A DNA stretch of 63,141 nucleotides from Anaerotignum sp. (GTDB lineage: Bacteria > Bacillota > Clostridia > Lachnospirales > Anaerotignaceae). The stretch's first letter is position 1; each line of letters starts with the position of its first letter. Where the stretch lies: contig JAHHTU010000008.1 of assembly GCA_020024455.1 (NCBI GenBank), forward strand, positions 1 to 63,141. Reading direction: 5' to 3'. The notes beneath the pieces were generated by a model. That model made no database searches, was not told the origin of the DNA, and saw only the letters and a list, made by a program, of their open reading frames with translations. This document shows positions 44,713 to 52,939 of the stretch, in pieces. Position numbers and translations under genes: made by a program.

Positions 44713-46005
44713 TTATAATGTAGTTTTTCTGTTTTGGATATCATCTTCCCAAACAATATTGCCTTTGTAAAGTGTCATTTTACACTTTCCATAGACTTCT
44801 CTGCCGGCAAAAGGTGTGCTTTTGCCCATAGATAGGAAATCTTCCGGATTGATGGTGTAACAACTTTCCAAATCATATACCGTTAAATTTGCGGGCATAC
44901 CTTTTTCCAGCGGTGTGCCGATTGCAAAGCGTTTGGAAGGATTGGTATGCATCAGGTCGATGAGTTGTTCCAAAGAAAGAACACCTTTTTTGACAAGCTC
45001 CGTATATAATACAGAAAATGCGGTTTCCAATCCGACAATGCCCATCATACTGCCTTTTAGCCCTTTGCTTTTTTCTTCGGCAGAGTGTGGTGCATGGTCT
45101 GTGGCAATCATGTCGATGGTACCATCGCAAATGCCAGCAAGCAAGGCCTCTTTGTCAGCTTGGCTGCGAATGGGTGGGTTCATTTTGAAACGTCCATCTT
45201 CCTGTAAGTCCATGTCGGAGAATACAAGATAGTGTGGCCCTGTTTCGCAGGATACAGACAGCCCTTCTGCTTTTGCTTGGCGAATGAGTGCAACGCCCTC
45301 TTTTGTGGAAATGTGGCAAACATGGTATTTACAACCTGTTTGGCGTACCAATTCCAAATCTCGTTCAATCTGTTTCCATTCACTTTCGGAGCAAATACCT
45401 TTGTGGTGGTGCAGTTTTGCATATGTACCGTCATGGATATATCCACCATGCAGTAAGTCGTTGACTTCGCAATGTGCGGCAATGATTTTGCCCAACTGTT
45501 TGCTTTTTTGCATTGCCTGCAACATCATCGTATCGTTTTGCACACCACGTCCATCATCGGAAAATGCACAGATATGTGGTGCCAGTGCGTCCAAATCGGC
45601 TAATGTTTCGCCTTTTTCGCCATAGGTAATGGCACCATAAGGCAATACTTCGATGACAGCTGTATTTTGTATGGCAGAAAGTTGTGGTGCCAATGTTTCT
45701 GCACAGTCCGGAACAGGGTTGAGATTTGGCATGGCACAAATGGTGGTGTAACCACCATGTGCTGCCGCCTTTGTTCCGGTTGCGATGGTTTCTTTATAAA
45801 AAAATCCCGGTTCTCTGAGATGTGTATGAACATCAATCAAACCGGGGAATATCACGAAACCCTCCAAATCAAAAACAACACTGTCCGCAGGTGTGACAAA
45901 TGTGTTGGAAGAAATATTGGAAATGATACCATCTTGGATAAATATGTTGGTTTTTACAAATTTGTCCTGTTGAAATACGTTTGCATTGGTTAAAATGTAT
46001 TGCAA
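44713..46005 (-). CDS. pyrC: dihydroorotase (intact)
   Basis: A 430-aa zinc amidohydrolase closing carbamoyl-aspartate to dihydroorotate. The metal and catalytic motifs are intact: HTHLREPG, MPNLNPVPD, FSDDGRGVQ, AHCEVN, HISTKE and TDHAPHS. It therefore supplies the activity that the paralogue at 16776 appears to have lost. TTG start behind GGAGAGG. It is the first gene of the pyrC-carB-pyrKDFEBI operon, driven by the promoter at 46067-46096. Confidence 0.96.
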   Translation of the reverse strand: MQYILTNANVFQQDKFVKTNIFIQDGIISNISSNTFVTPADSVVFDLEGFVIFPGLIDVHTHLREPGFFYKETIATGTKAAAHGGYTTICAMPNLNPVPDCAETLAPQLSAIQNTAVIEVLPYGAITYGEKGETLADLDALAPHICAFSDDGRGVQNDTMMLQAMQKSKQLGKIIAAHCEVNDLLHGGYIHDGTYAKLHHHKGICSESEWKQIERDLELVRQTGCKYHVCHISTKEGVALIRQAKAEGLSVSCETGPHYLVFSDMDLQEDGRFKMNPPIRSQADKEALLAGICDGTIDMIATDHAPHSAEEKSKGLKGSMMGIVGLETAFSVLYTELVKKGVLSLEQLIDLMHTNPSKRFAIGTPLEKGMPANLTVYDLESCYTINPEDFLSMGKSTPFAGREVYGKCKMTLYKGNIVWEDDIQNRKTTL

Positions 46006-46066
46006 AATATTCCTCTCCTTTCTTCTGTCTTGTGGGTTATTATGGATTTCTGTACAAATTGTCAGT

Positions 46067-46096
46067 AGTATATCACAGAGTATTTGTATGTGTCAA
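46067..46096 (-). promoter_or_regulatory. promoter of the pyrimidine operon
   Basis: On the minus strand: perfect -35 TTGACA (46091-46096), an 18-bp spacer and -10 TATACT (46067-46072). The leader of about 55 nt has no attenuator hairpin or obvious PyrR site, so control, if any, is not visible here. Confidence 0.75.
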
Positions 46097-46129
46097 GCAT
46101 TTTCAAAAAAGAATTTTCGCTTTGTGCGA

Positions 46130-46157
46130 TTGACAAAGAAAGAAAGAGTATGATAGA
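46130..46157 (+). promoter_or_regulatory. promoter of the purine operon
   Basis: A perfect -35 TTGACA (46130-46135) with a weak -10 (GATAGA, 46152-46157, 16-bp spacing), a short distance upstream of the riboswitch. Confidence 0.5.
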
Positions 46158-46175
46158 CTGAGTGTGTTAAAAAAA

Positions 46176-46285
46176 GACGCTTTTTGTAACTGACGGATTT
46201 GTGGTAACCACAGGGGAGCAAAAAGCGAGATTGTAAGCAGTATTGTTCCAAGATGATTGTACTGCTGTTGTCGACCGTCTGGGCA
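46176..46285 (+). ncRNA. ZTP (pfl) riboswitch
   Basis: The aptamer has a P1 stem (46178-46186 with 46219-46227), conserved internal bases ACTGACGG (46189-46196), a small hairpin TGTGG-TAA-CCACA (46200-46212) and GGGGAGC (46213-46219). A variable linker hairpin follows (46236-46242 with 46260-46266), then CCGTCTGGGC (46275-46284). GACGG and CCGTC form the pseudoknot. This is the ZTP riboswitch consensus, which senses the purine intermediate ZMP/ZTP. It precedes purE, a typical target. Confidence 0.88.
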
Positions 46286-46324
46286 GTCCTGTTTCTTTCT
46301 GATGGAATAGGAATGCCCTTTTTT
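46281..46324 (+). terminator. riboswitch expression-platform terminator
   Basis: GGGCA (46281-46285) pairs with TGCCC (46314-46318), with an inner TCCT/AGGA-type stem, followed by six T (46319-46324). The 5' arm overlaps the 3' end of the aptamer pseudoknot, so ligand binding should block the terminator and turn the purine operon on. Confidence 0.75.
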
Positions 46325-46366
46325 GGTGAAAAAATGGTCTATATATCAGTTTTAGGAGGTTTATCC

Positions 46367-46861
46367 ATGAAAAAAATCGGTATTGTAATGGGCAGTGACA
46401 GTGACCTTCCCGTAGTGGAAAAAGCAATCACAACATTAGAAAAATTCGGTGTGCCTTTTGAAGTACACGTGTATTCTGCACACAGAACACCCATAGAAGC
46501 AAAGGAATTTGCACAGAATGCAAGAAAAAATGGTTTCGGTGCCATGATTGCGGCAGCAGGCAAAGCTGCACATTTGGCTGGGGCGATTGCGGCAAATACC
46601 ACACTTCCTGTGATTGGTATTCCCATTAAGTCCTCCACATTAGATGGATTGGACGCATTGCTTGCCACGGTACAAATGCCTGCCGGTATTCCGGTTGCGA
46701 CAGTTGCCATTGATGGTGCGGAAAATGCGGCGTTGTTGGCAATGCAGGTTTTGGCTGCCACAGATGTGGCATTGGCTGAAAAATTGGACGCAGCAAGAGC
46801 GGAAACGGCACAAAAAGTATTGGAAAAAAACAAAGCGATTGAACAAAAATACAACAAATAA
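46367..46861 (+). CDS. purE: 5-(carboxyamino)imidazole ribonucleotide mutase / AIR carboxylase
   Basis: A 164-aa enzyme making CAIR in de novo purine synthesis. Seen: GIVMGSDSDLPVVEKA (substrate loop), SAHRTP, AAAGKAAHLAG, PVIGIPIKSSTLDGLDALL and QMPAGIPVATVAI. Instead of the common GAGGAAHLPGM it has AAGKAAHLAGA, and no purK is in the operon, so direct carboxylation of AIR is conceivable. The start is ATG 46367, 7 bp after AGGAGG. First gene behind the ZTP riboswitch. Confidence 0.94.
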   Translation: MKKIGIVMGSDSDLPVVEKAITTLEKFGVPFEVHVYSAHRTPIEAKEFAQNARKNGFGAMIAAAGKAAHLAGAIAANTTLPVIGIPIKSSTLDGLDALLATVQMPAGIPVATVAIDGAENAALLAMQVLAATDVALAEKLDAARAETAQKVLEKNKAIEQKYNK

Positions 46862-46895
46862 GCCATTACAGATTTTTTTGAGGAGGAAAACAGAA

Positions 46896-47615
46896 ATGTC
46901 TAATATTACAAAAACAGAACAATTATATGAAGGAAAAGCAAAAAAAGTATATGCAACAACAGATGAAAATTGTTGTATTGTATCTTATAAAGATGATGCA
47001 ACTGCATTCAACGGCTTGAAAAAAGGTACTATCATGGGTAAAGGTGCTATCAATAACCGTGTGACAAACTATTTGATGCAGTTGTTGGAAAAAAACGGTA
47101 TTCCCACTCATTTTGTGGAAGAAATCAATGACAGAGAAACCATTGTGAAAAAGGTTTCCATTGTTCCTCTGGAAGTGATTGTCAGAAATATTGCAGCAGG
47201 TTCTTTGGCAAAACGCATTGGCTTGGCAGAAGGTACAAAAATGAATAAAACTGTTTTGGAATTCTGTTACAAAGATGATGATTTGGGCGACCCTATGGTA
47301 AACGAATACCACATTTTGGCAATGGATTGGGCAACCAAAGAAGAATTGGAACTGATTAGCGACTATTCTTTCAAAATCAATCAAATTTTGAGCGATTACT
47401 TGAAAGAAGTGAATATCGAATTGATTGACTTCAAATTGGAATTTGGGAAAACCGCAGATGGTACTATCGTTTTGGCAGATGAAATTTCTCCTGATACCTG
47501 CCGTTTCTGGGATACTGTCAGTGGTGAAAAGTTGGATAAAGACAGATTCAGAAGAGATTTGGGCAATGTGGAAGATGCATATCAAGAAGTATTGAAACGT
47601 TTGTTGGGCGAATAA
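46896..47615 (+). CDS. purC: SAICAR synthetase
   Basis: A 239-aa ATP-grasp-like enzyme joining aspartate to CAIR. Seen: LYEGKAKKVYATTD, SYKDDATAFNG, VEVIVRNIAAGSLAKR, KIGE-type replaced here by DFKLEFGKTADG, and LADEISPDTCRFWD. The start is ATG 46896 with AGGAGG upstream; longer in-frame ORF sequence is inside purE. Normal length. Confidence 0.95.
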   Translation: MSNITKTEQLYEGKAKKVYATTDENCCIVSYKDDATAFNGLKKGTIMGKGAINNRVTNYLMQLLEKNGIPTHFVEEINDRETIVKKVSIVPLEVIVRNIAAGSLAKRIGLAEGTKMNKTVLEFCYKDDDLGDPMVNEYHILAMDWATKEELELISDYSFKINQILSDYLKEVNIELIDFKLEFGKTADGTIVLADEISPDTCRFWDTVSGEKLDKDRFRRDLGNVEDAYQEVLKRLLGE

Positions 47616-47644
47616 TTTTCCGAATAGAACAGGAGTGTAAAAGA

Positions 47645-49084
47645 ATGAGAGAAATTCATGAAGAATGTGGCGTATTCGGTATTTACGCAAAGGAGAAAAC
47701 AAGCGTTGCCTCTACGGTGTATTATGGTTTGTTTGCATTACAACACAGAGGACAGGAAAGCTGTGGCATTGTTGTCAATGATGATGGTGTGTTCAATTAT
47801 CACAAAGATGGCGGTTTGGTAAACGATGTGTTTACCCCTAGTGTGATGCAAAAATTGGGCGAGGGCAATATGGCAATCGGTCATGTGCGTTATGGTACGA
47901 CGGGCGATAGTGACAGATTGAATGCACAGCCTATTGTTGTAAACCATATCAAAGGTAAAATGGCTTTGGCACATAACGGCAATTTGGTAAATTCTTTTGA
48001 ATTGCGTCAGGAATTGGAATTGGAAGGCTCTATCTTCCATACCACAAGCGATACGGAAGTGATTTCTTATATCATTACAAAAGAAAGATTGAAAGCTCCC
48101 TCCATTGAAGAAGCGGTCTGTCAAGCGATGTATCGCATCAAAGGTGCATATTCCTTGGTTGTGATGTCTGCATCTAAAATGATTGCGGCAAGAGACCCTT
48201 TTGGATTTCACCCTTTGTGTTATGGTGTGAAAGAGGACGGCAGTTATGTCATTGCATCTGAAACCTGTGCATTGGACGCAGTCAGTGCAACATTTGTCAG
48301 AGATATTCGCCCCGGTGAAATTGTGGTGTTTGACGGCGATGATATTCGCAGTATGACGGAACATTGTGAAAAAGAAAAACCTGCAATTTGTATTTTCGAA
48401 TATATTTATTTTTCCAGACCGGACTCTATGGTAGACGGAAAAAGTGTGCACGCAGCAAGAGTGAATGCAGGTGCTTGCTTGGCATTGCAACACCCTGTGC
48501 AGGCTGACGTTGTTATCGGTGTGCCTGACTCCGGCTTAGATGCGGCAATCGGATATTCCAGACAATCCGGTATTCCTTACGGTATTGGCTTTATCAAAAA
48601 CAAATACATCGGCAGAACATTTATCGCTCCCGGACAAAAAGCCAGAGAAGACAAAGTGCGTATCAAATTGAATGTCGTTTCCGAAACTGTCAAAGGAAAA
48701 CGTGTGGTATTGGTTGATGATTCCATTGTGCGTGGGACAACCAGTGCAAGAATCGTAAAATTGCTCAGAGATGCAGGAGCAACAGAAGTACATATGTGTT
48801 CTGCCGCACCTCCATTCTTAAATCCTTGTTATTACGGCACAGATATTGATTCCAAAGATGGTTTGATTGCAACCAATCACACCATTGATGAAATTTGTCA
48901 AATCATTGGTGCGGACAGTTTGAGTTATTTGAGTTTAGAAAATTTGGGTATGTTGATTGGTGTACAAAAAGGAGAGGGATACTGCTCCGCTTGTTTTGAT
49001 GGCTGTTATCCGACAGAAGTACCCACACAGACAAATAAAAACAGATTTGAAGGCAAACTCAGCGAAAGGGGAACAAAAGCATGA
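47645..49084 (+). CDS. purF: amidophosphoribosyltransferase
   Basis: A 479-aa glutamine PRPP amidotransferase, the committed step of purine synthesis. A short propeptide (MREIHEE) precedes the nucleophile Cys8 in ECGVFG. The glutaminase domain runs to about 230 and the phosphoribosyltransferase domain has VVLVDDSIVRGTTSARIV. Cys residues in AICIFEYIYF, SAAPPFLNPCYYG and YCSACFDGC match the [4Fe-4S] ligands of the Bacillus-type, oxygen-sensitive enzyme. Overlaps purM as ATGA. Confidence 0.96.
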   Translation: MREIHEECGVFGIYAKEKTSVASTVYYGLFALQHRGQESCGIVVNDDGVFNYHKDGGLVNDVFTPSVMQKLGEGNMAIGHVRYGTTGDSDRLNAQPIVVNHIKGKMALAHNGNLVNSFELRQELELEGSIFHTTSDTEVISYIITKERLKAPSIEEAVCQAMYRIKGAYSLVVMSASKMIAARDPFGFHPLCYGVKEDGSYVIASETCALDAVSATFVRDIRPGEIVVFDGDDIRSMTEHCEKEKPAICIFEYIYFSRPDSMVDGKSVHAARVNAGACLALQHPVQADVVIGVPDSGLDAAIGYSRQSGIPYGIGFIKNKYIGRTFIAPGQKAREDKVRIKLNVVSETVKGKRVVLVDDSIVRGTTSARIVKLLRDAGATEVHMCSAAPPFLNPCYYGTDIDSKDGLIATNHTIDEICQIIGADSLSYLSLENLGMLIGVQKGEGYCSACFDGCYPTEVPTQTNKNRFEGKLSERGTKA

Positions 49085-50118
49085 AAAGCCACAGCGAAAG
49101 TTATAAAGCGGCAGGTGTAGATATTACAGCAGGTTACAAAGCAGTAGAATTGATGAAAACACATATCGCAAAAACCATGACAGCAGGTGCAATGTCCGAT
49201 ATCGGCGGTTTTGGCGGTTTGTTTGAACTGGATTTGACAGGCATACAAAAACCTGTTTTGGTCAGTGGTACAGACGGTGTTGGCACAAAATTGAAAATGG
49301 CATTTTTGATGGACAAACATGATACCGTTGGCATTGACTGTGTGGCAATGTGTGTCAATGACATCATTTGTTGTGGTGCAAAACCATTGTTCTTCTTGGA
49401 TTACATTGCAGTCGGAAAAAACTTCCCCGAAAAAGTGGCAAGCATTGTTTCCGGTGTTGCGGAAGGCTGTGTGCAGTCCGGTGCGTCTTTGATTGGTGGC
49501 GAAACTGCGGAAATGCCCGGTTTTTATCCGGAAGATGAGTATGACTTGGCAGGCTTTGCCGTTGGTGTGGTAGACAAAGATAAAATTTTGAACAACAAAA
49601 CCATCAAAGAAGGTGATGTTGTGATTGCTCTGCCTTCCAGCGGTGTACATTCCAATGGGTTCTCTTTGGTACGTCGTGTACTGGACGTAGAGAAAGAAGA
49701 TATCAAAACACCTTTGGCAGAATTGGGCGGCAAATCCATTGGCGAAACATTGTTGTCACCAACCAAAATTTATGTAAAACCCATGCTGGCTTTGTTTGAA
49801 GAAGTGACTGTAAAAGCAGTTTCCCATATCACCGGCGGTGGTTTTTATGAAAATATTCCCAGAAGTATTCCAAAAGGATTTGGTGCAAAAATTGAAAAAT
49901 CTGCACTGCGTATCCCTCCTATCTTTGATATGATTGCCAAAAAAGGCAATATCCCCGAAAGAGATATGTTCAATACATTCAACATGGGTGTGGGTATGAG
50001 CATTGTGGTTGCAAAAGAAGATGCACAAAAAGCATTGGCAGTATTGCAGGCAAACGGCGAAGATGCTTATATCATGGGCGAAATCATTGTTTCTGAGGAA
50101 GGAGTTGTCGTATGCTGA
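49081..50118 (+). CDS. purM: phosphoribosylformylglycinamidine cyclo-ligase (AIR synthetase)
   Basis: A 345-aa enzyme that closes FGAM to AIR. Seen: YKAAGVDITAGYKAVE, VSGTDGVGTKLKMAF, DCVAMCVNDI, GGETAEMPGFY, LPSSGVHSNGFSLVR and HITGGGFYENIPR. The length is typical. Coupled to purF (ATGA) and overlapping purN by 7 bp. Confidence 0.96.
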   Translation: MKSHSESYKAAGVDITAGYKAVELMKTHIAKTMTAGAMSDIGGFGGLFELDLTGIQKPVLVSGTDGVGTKLKMAFLMDKHDTVGIDCVAMCVNDIICCGAKPLFFLDYIAVGKNFPEKVASIVSGVAEGCVQSGASLIGGETAEMPGFYPEDEYDLAGFAVGVVDKDKILNNKTIKEGDVVIALPSSGVHSNGFSLVRRVLDVEKEDIKTPLAELGGKSIGETLLSPTKIYVKPMLALFEEVTVKAVSHITGGGFYENIPRSIPKGFGAKIEKSALRIPPIFDMIAKKGNIPERDMFNTFNMGVGMSIVVAKEDAQKALAVLQANGEDAYIMGEIIVSEEGVVVC

Positions 50119-50723
50119 GAAAAACCAGAATTGCGGTTTTTGTTTCGGGTGGCGGCACAAATTTACAGGCGTTGTTAGATGCACAAAAAAGCGGTATCTT
50201 GCAAAGCGGCGAAATTGCATTGGTTTTGGCAAGCAATCCCCATGCATATGCATTGACAAGGGCAGCGGAACATGATGTTCCGTCTGCCGTTGTTGTGAGA
50301 AAAGAATTTGCTTCCCAACAAGACTATGAACAACAACTCAAACAAATATTGACCGAATATAAAATTGATTTGATTGTATTGGCAGGCTTTATGTCTATAT
50401 TGAGCGAGAATTTTACAACAGCATATCCAAAACGTATCTTAAACATTCACCCATCTTTGATTCCTGCGTTTTGCGGAAAAGGCTATTATGGATTGAAAGT
50501 GCATGAGGCGGCTTTGGCGTATGGTGTGAAAGTGACGGGTGCAACGGTGCATTTTGTCAATGAAATTCCGGACGGCGGCGAAATATTGATGCAAAAAGCA
50601 GTCGATGTGTTACCTGATGACACACCGGAAGCATTGCAAAAACGTGTGATGGAACAGGCAGAGTGGGTATTGTTGCCAAAGGCGACAGAACAAGTGGCAA
50701 AAGCATTGCAGAAAGGAATATAA
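50112..50723 (+). CDS. purN: GAR formyltransferase (10-formyl-THF dependent)
   Basis: A 203-aa enzyme that formylates glycinamide ribonucleotide. Seen: FVSGGGTNLQALLD, LAGFMSILS, LNIHPSLIPAFCGKGYYG with the catalytic Asn and His, and GATVHFVNEIPDGGEIL. Normal length. It overlaps the end of purM. Confidence 0.95.
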   Translation: MLRKTRIAVFVSGGGTNLQALLDAQKSGILQSGEIALVLASNPHAYALTRAAEHDVPSAVVVRKEFASQQDYEQQLKQILTEYKIDLIVLAGFMSILSENFTTAYPKRILNIHPSLIPAFCGKGYYGLKVHEAALAYGVKVTGATVHFVNEIPDGGEILMQKAVDVLPDDTPEALQKRVMEQAEWVLLPKATEQVAKALQKGI

Positions 50724-50727
50724 GAAA

Positions 50728-51474
50728 ATGGATATATATAACATATCTTCAATGGCAGAACAACTGAAACAAAATCCTTATGCGGGCAGAGGGATTGTGA
50801 TTGGCAAAACACCGGATAATAAAAAATTGGCTGTGGCATATTTTATTATGGGACGCAGTGAAAACAGCAGAAACCGTGTGTTTGTAGAACAAAATCAAGA
50901 TGTTATCATTCACCCTTTTGATGCTTCCAAAGTGGAAGACCCTTCTTTGATTATCTATGCACCCATCAAAGTATATCAAAATGATAAAACTTGCCAACAC
51001 AATTTGATTGTGACAAATGGTGACCAGACAGATACCATTTACGACCATATCAAAGAGGGTAAAACATTTGAACAGGCACTGGAAACCAGAGCATTTGAAC
51101 CAGATGCTCCCAATTTGACCCCTCGTATCAGTGGTATGGTGACATTTACATATGACAAAACATTTGATTTTACATATAAAATGAGTATCTTAAAAAGTGC
51201 TGATGCACAAGGTACGGCTTGTCATAGATATACATTTTCCTATACGCCTTTGGCGGGGCTTGGACATTTTATACACACCTATGCGGCGAATGAAAATCCT
51301 TTGCCAACATTCCAAGGTGAGCCAAAAAGAGTTGCCATTCCCAACGATATTGATGCATTTACCAATGAGATTTGGGAAAACTTGCATACAGACAATAAAA
51401 TTTCTCTGTATGTCAGATATATGGACTTGGAAACAGGGAAAACAGAAAACAGAATGATAAATAAAAACAAATAA
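50728..51474 (+). CDS. purO: IMP cyclohydrolase, archaeal PurO type
   Basis: A 248-aa protein of the IMP_cyclohyd (PurO) family, which closes FAICAR to IMP in archaea and in some Clostridia. Seen: NPYAGRGIVIGKTPD, AYFIMGRSENSRNRVF and NLTPRISGMV. It has no similarity in sequence to the N-terminal cyclohydrolase domain of PurH. The stand-alone AICAR transformylase two genes downstream completes the final two steps. It starts 4 bp after purN. Confidence 0.88.
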   Translation: MDIYNISSMAEQLKQNPYAGRGIVIGKTPDNKKLAVAYFIMGRSENSRNRVFVEQNQDVIIHPFDASKVEDPSLIIYAPIKVYQNDKTCQHNLIVTNGDQTDTIYDHIKEGKTFEQALETRAFEPDAPNLTPRISGMVTFTYDKTFDFTYKMSILKSADAQGTACHRYTFSYTPLAGLGHFIHTYAANENPLPTFQGEPKRVAIPNDIDAFTNEIWENLHTDNKISLYVRYMDLETGKTENRMINKNK

Positions 51475-51486
51475 GGAGAAAATACC

Positions 51487-52923
51487 ATGCAAAATTCAAA
51501 AGAAACTTATATTTCCCCTTTTTCTACCAGATATGCCAGCAAAGAAATGCAGGAAGTGTTTTCCGAACAATTTAAGTTTCGTACATGGAGAAAACTTTGG
51601 ATTGCTTTGGCAAAAGCAGAAAAAGCACTGGGTTTGCATATTACAGATGAACAGATTGCACAATTGGAAGCATATCAAGATGACATCAATTATGAAGTGG
51701 CAGAAGCAAGAGAAAAAATTGTGCGTCATGATGTGATGAGCCATGTATATGCATACGGGCAACAATGCCCAGATGCAGAGCCAATCATTCACTTGGGTGC
51801 AACTTCTTGCTATGTGGGGGATAACACAGACGTGATCACCATGAGAACGGCATCTGAAATCATATTGAAAAAAGCAGCACAGGTTTTGAAAAACTTATCC
51901 GATTTTGCGTTGCAATATAAAGATTTGCCTTGTATGGCATACACACACCTGCAACCTGCACAGTTGACAACCGTCGGCAAACGTGCAACATTGTGGTTGT
52001 ATGAATTGGCACAAGATGTGGAGGAATTGGAACATCGTTTGGACAAATTGCTCCTGTTGGGCTCTAAAGGTACGACAGGTACACAAGCCAGCTTTATGGA
52101 ATTGTTTGAAGGGGACGAAGAAAAAGTCAAAAAAATGGAAGAAATGATTGCACAGGAAATGGGATTTTCCGGTGTTGTACCTGTTTCCGGTCAAACATAT
52201 TCCAGAAAAGTAGATGCCTATTTCTTGTCTGTGCTTTCCGGTTTTGCACAAAGTGCTTACAAATTCTCAAACGATATGCGTATATTGCAATCCTTTGAAG
52301 AAATGGAAGAACCTTTTGAAAAAAATCAAATCGGTTCTTCTGCAATGCCTTACAAACGCAATCCCATGAGAAGTGAACGCATTTCCGCATTGGCAAGATA
52401 TGTGATTGTAGATGCATTGAACCCTGCTTTGACTGCGGGTACACAATGGTTTGAACGTACTTTGGACGATTCCGCAAACAAACGTATTTCCGTAGCAGAA
52501 GCATTTTTGGCTGTGGATTCCATTTTAAATATTTATATCAATGTCACAGGCGGTATTGTGGTATACGACAAGGTTATCCACAGACGTGTGATGGAAAAAC
52601 TGCCTTTTATGGCAACAGAAAACATTATGATGAAATCTGTCAAAAAAGGCGGCAACAGACAGGAATTGCATGAAAGATTGCGTACACATTCCCATGCGGC
52701 AGCGGCAAAAGTGAAATTGGAAGGCGGTCAAAATGACTTAATCGAACGTATTGCAAATGATGATGCGTTCCCGCTGACATTGGAAGAAATTCATGCAGAG
52801 TTAGACCCAAAATTGTATATCGGCAGATGTGCCTCTCAGGTGGAAGAATTTGTTGCCGATGTGATACAGCCAATACTGGCAAAATGGCATGATGGAGAAA
52901 TTCAAACAGAGTTGAAAGTGTGA
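51487..52923 (+). CDS. purB: adenylosuccinate lyase
   Basis: A 478-aa fumarase-superfamily enzyme that cleaves SAICAR to AICAR and adenylosuccinate to AMP. Seen: FSTRYASKEM at the N-terminus, DVMSHVYAYG, IHLGATSCYVGDNTD, YTHLQPAQLTTVGKR and the superfamily signature GSSAMPYKRNPMRSER with the catalytic Ser loop. AAGGAG lies before the ATG. Inside the pur operon, 12 bp after purO. Confidence 0.96.
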   Translation: MQNSKETYISPFSTRYASKEMQEVFSEQFKFRTWRKLWIALAKAEKALGLHITDEQIAQLEAYQDDINYEVAEAREKIVRHDVMSHVYAYGQQCPDAEPIIHLGATSCYVGDNTDVITMRTASEIILKKAAQVLKNLSDFALQYKDLPCMAYTHLQPAQLTTVGKRATLWLYELAQDVEELEHRLDKLLLLGSKGTTGTQASFMELFEGDEEKVKKMEEMIAQEMGFSGVVPVSGQTYSRKVDAYFLSVLSGFAQSAYKFSNDMRILQSFEEMEEPFEKNQIGSSAMPYKRNPMRSERISALARYVIVDALNPALTAGTQWFERTLDDSANKRISVAEAFLAVDSILNIYINVTGGIVVYDKVIHRRVMEKLPFMATENIMMKSVKKGGNRQELHERLRTHSHAAAAKVKLEGGQNDLIERIANDDAFPLTLEEIHAELDPKLYIGRCASQVEEFVADVIQPILAKWHDGEIQTELKV

Positions 52924-52939
52924 GCGGAGGAATTTTGAC

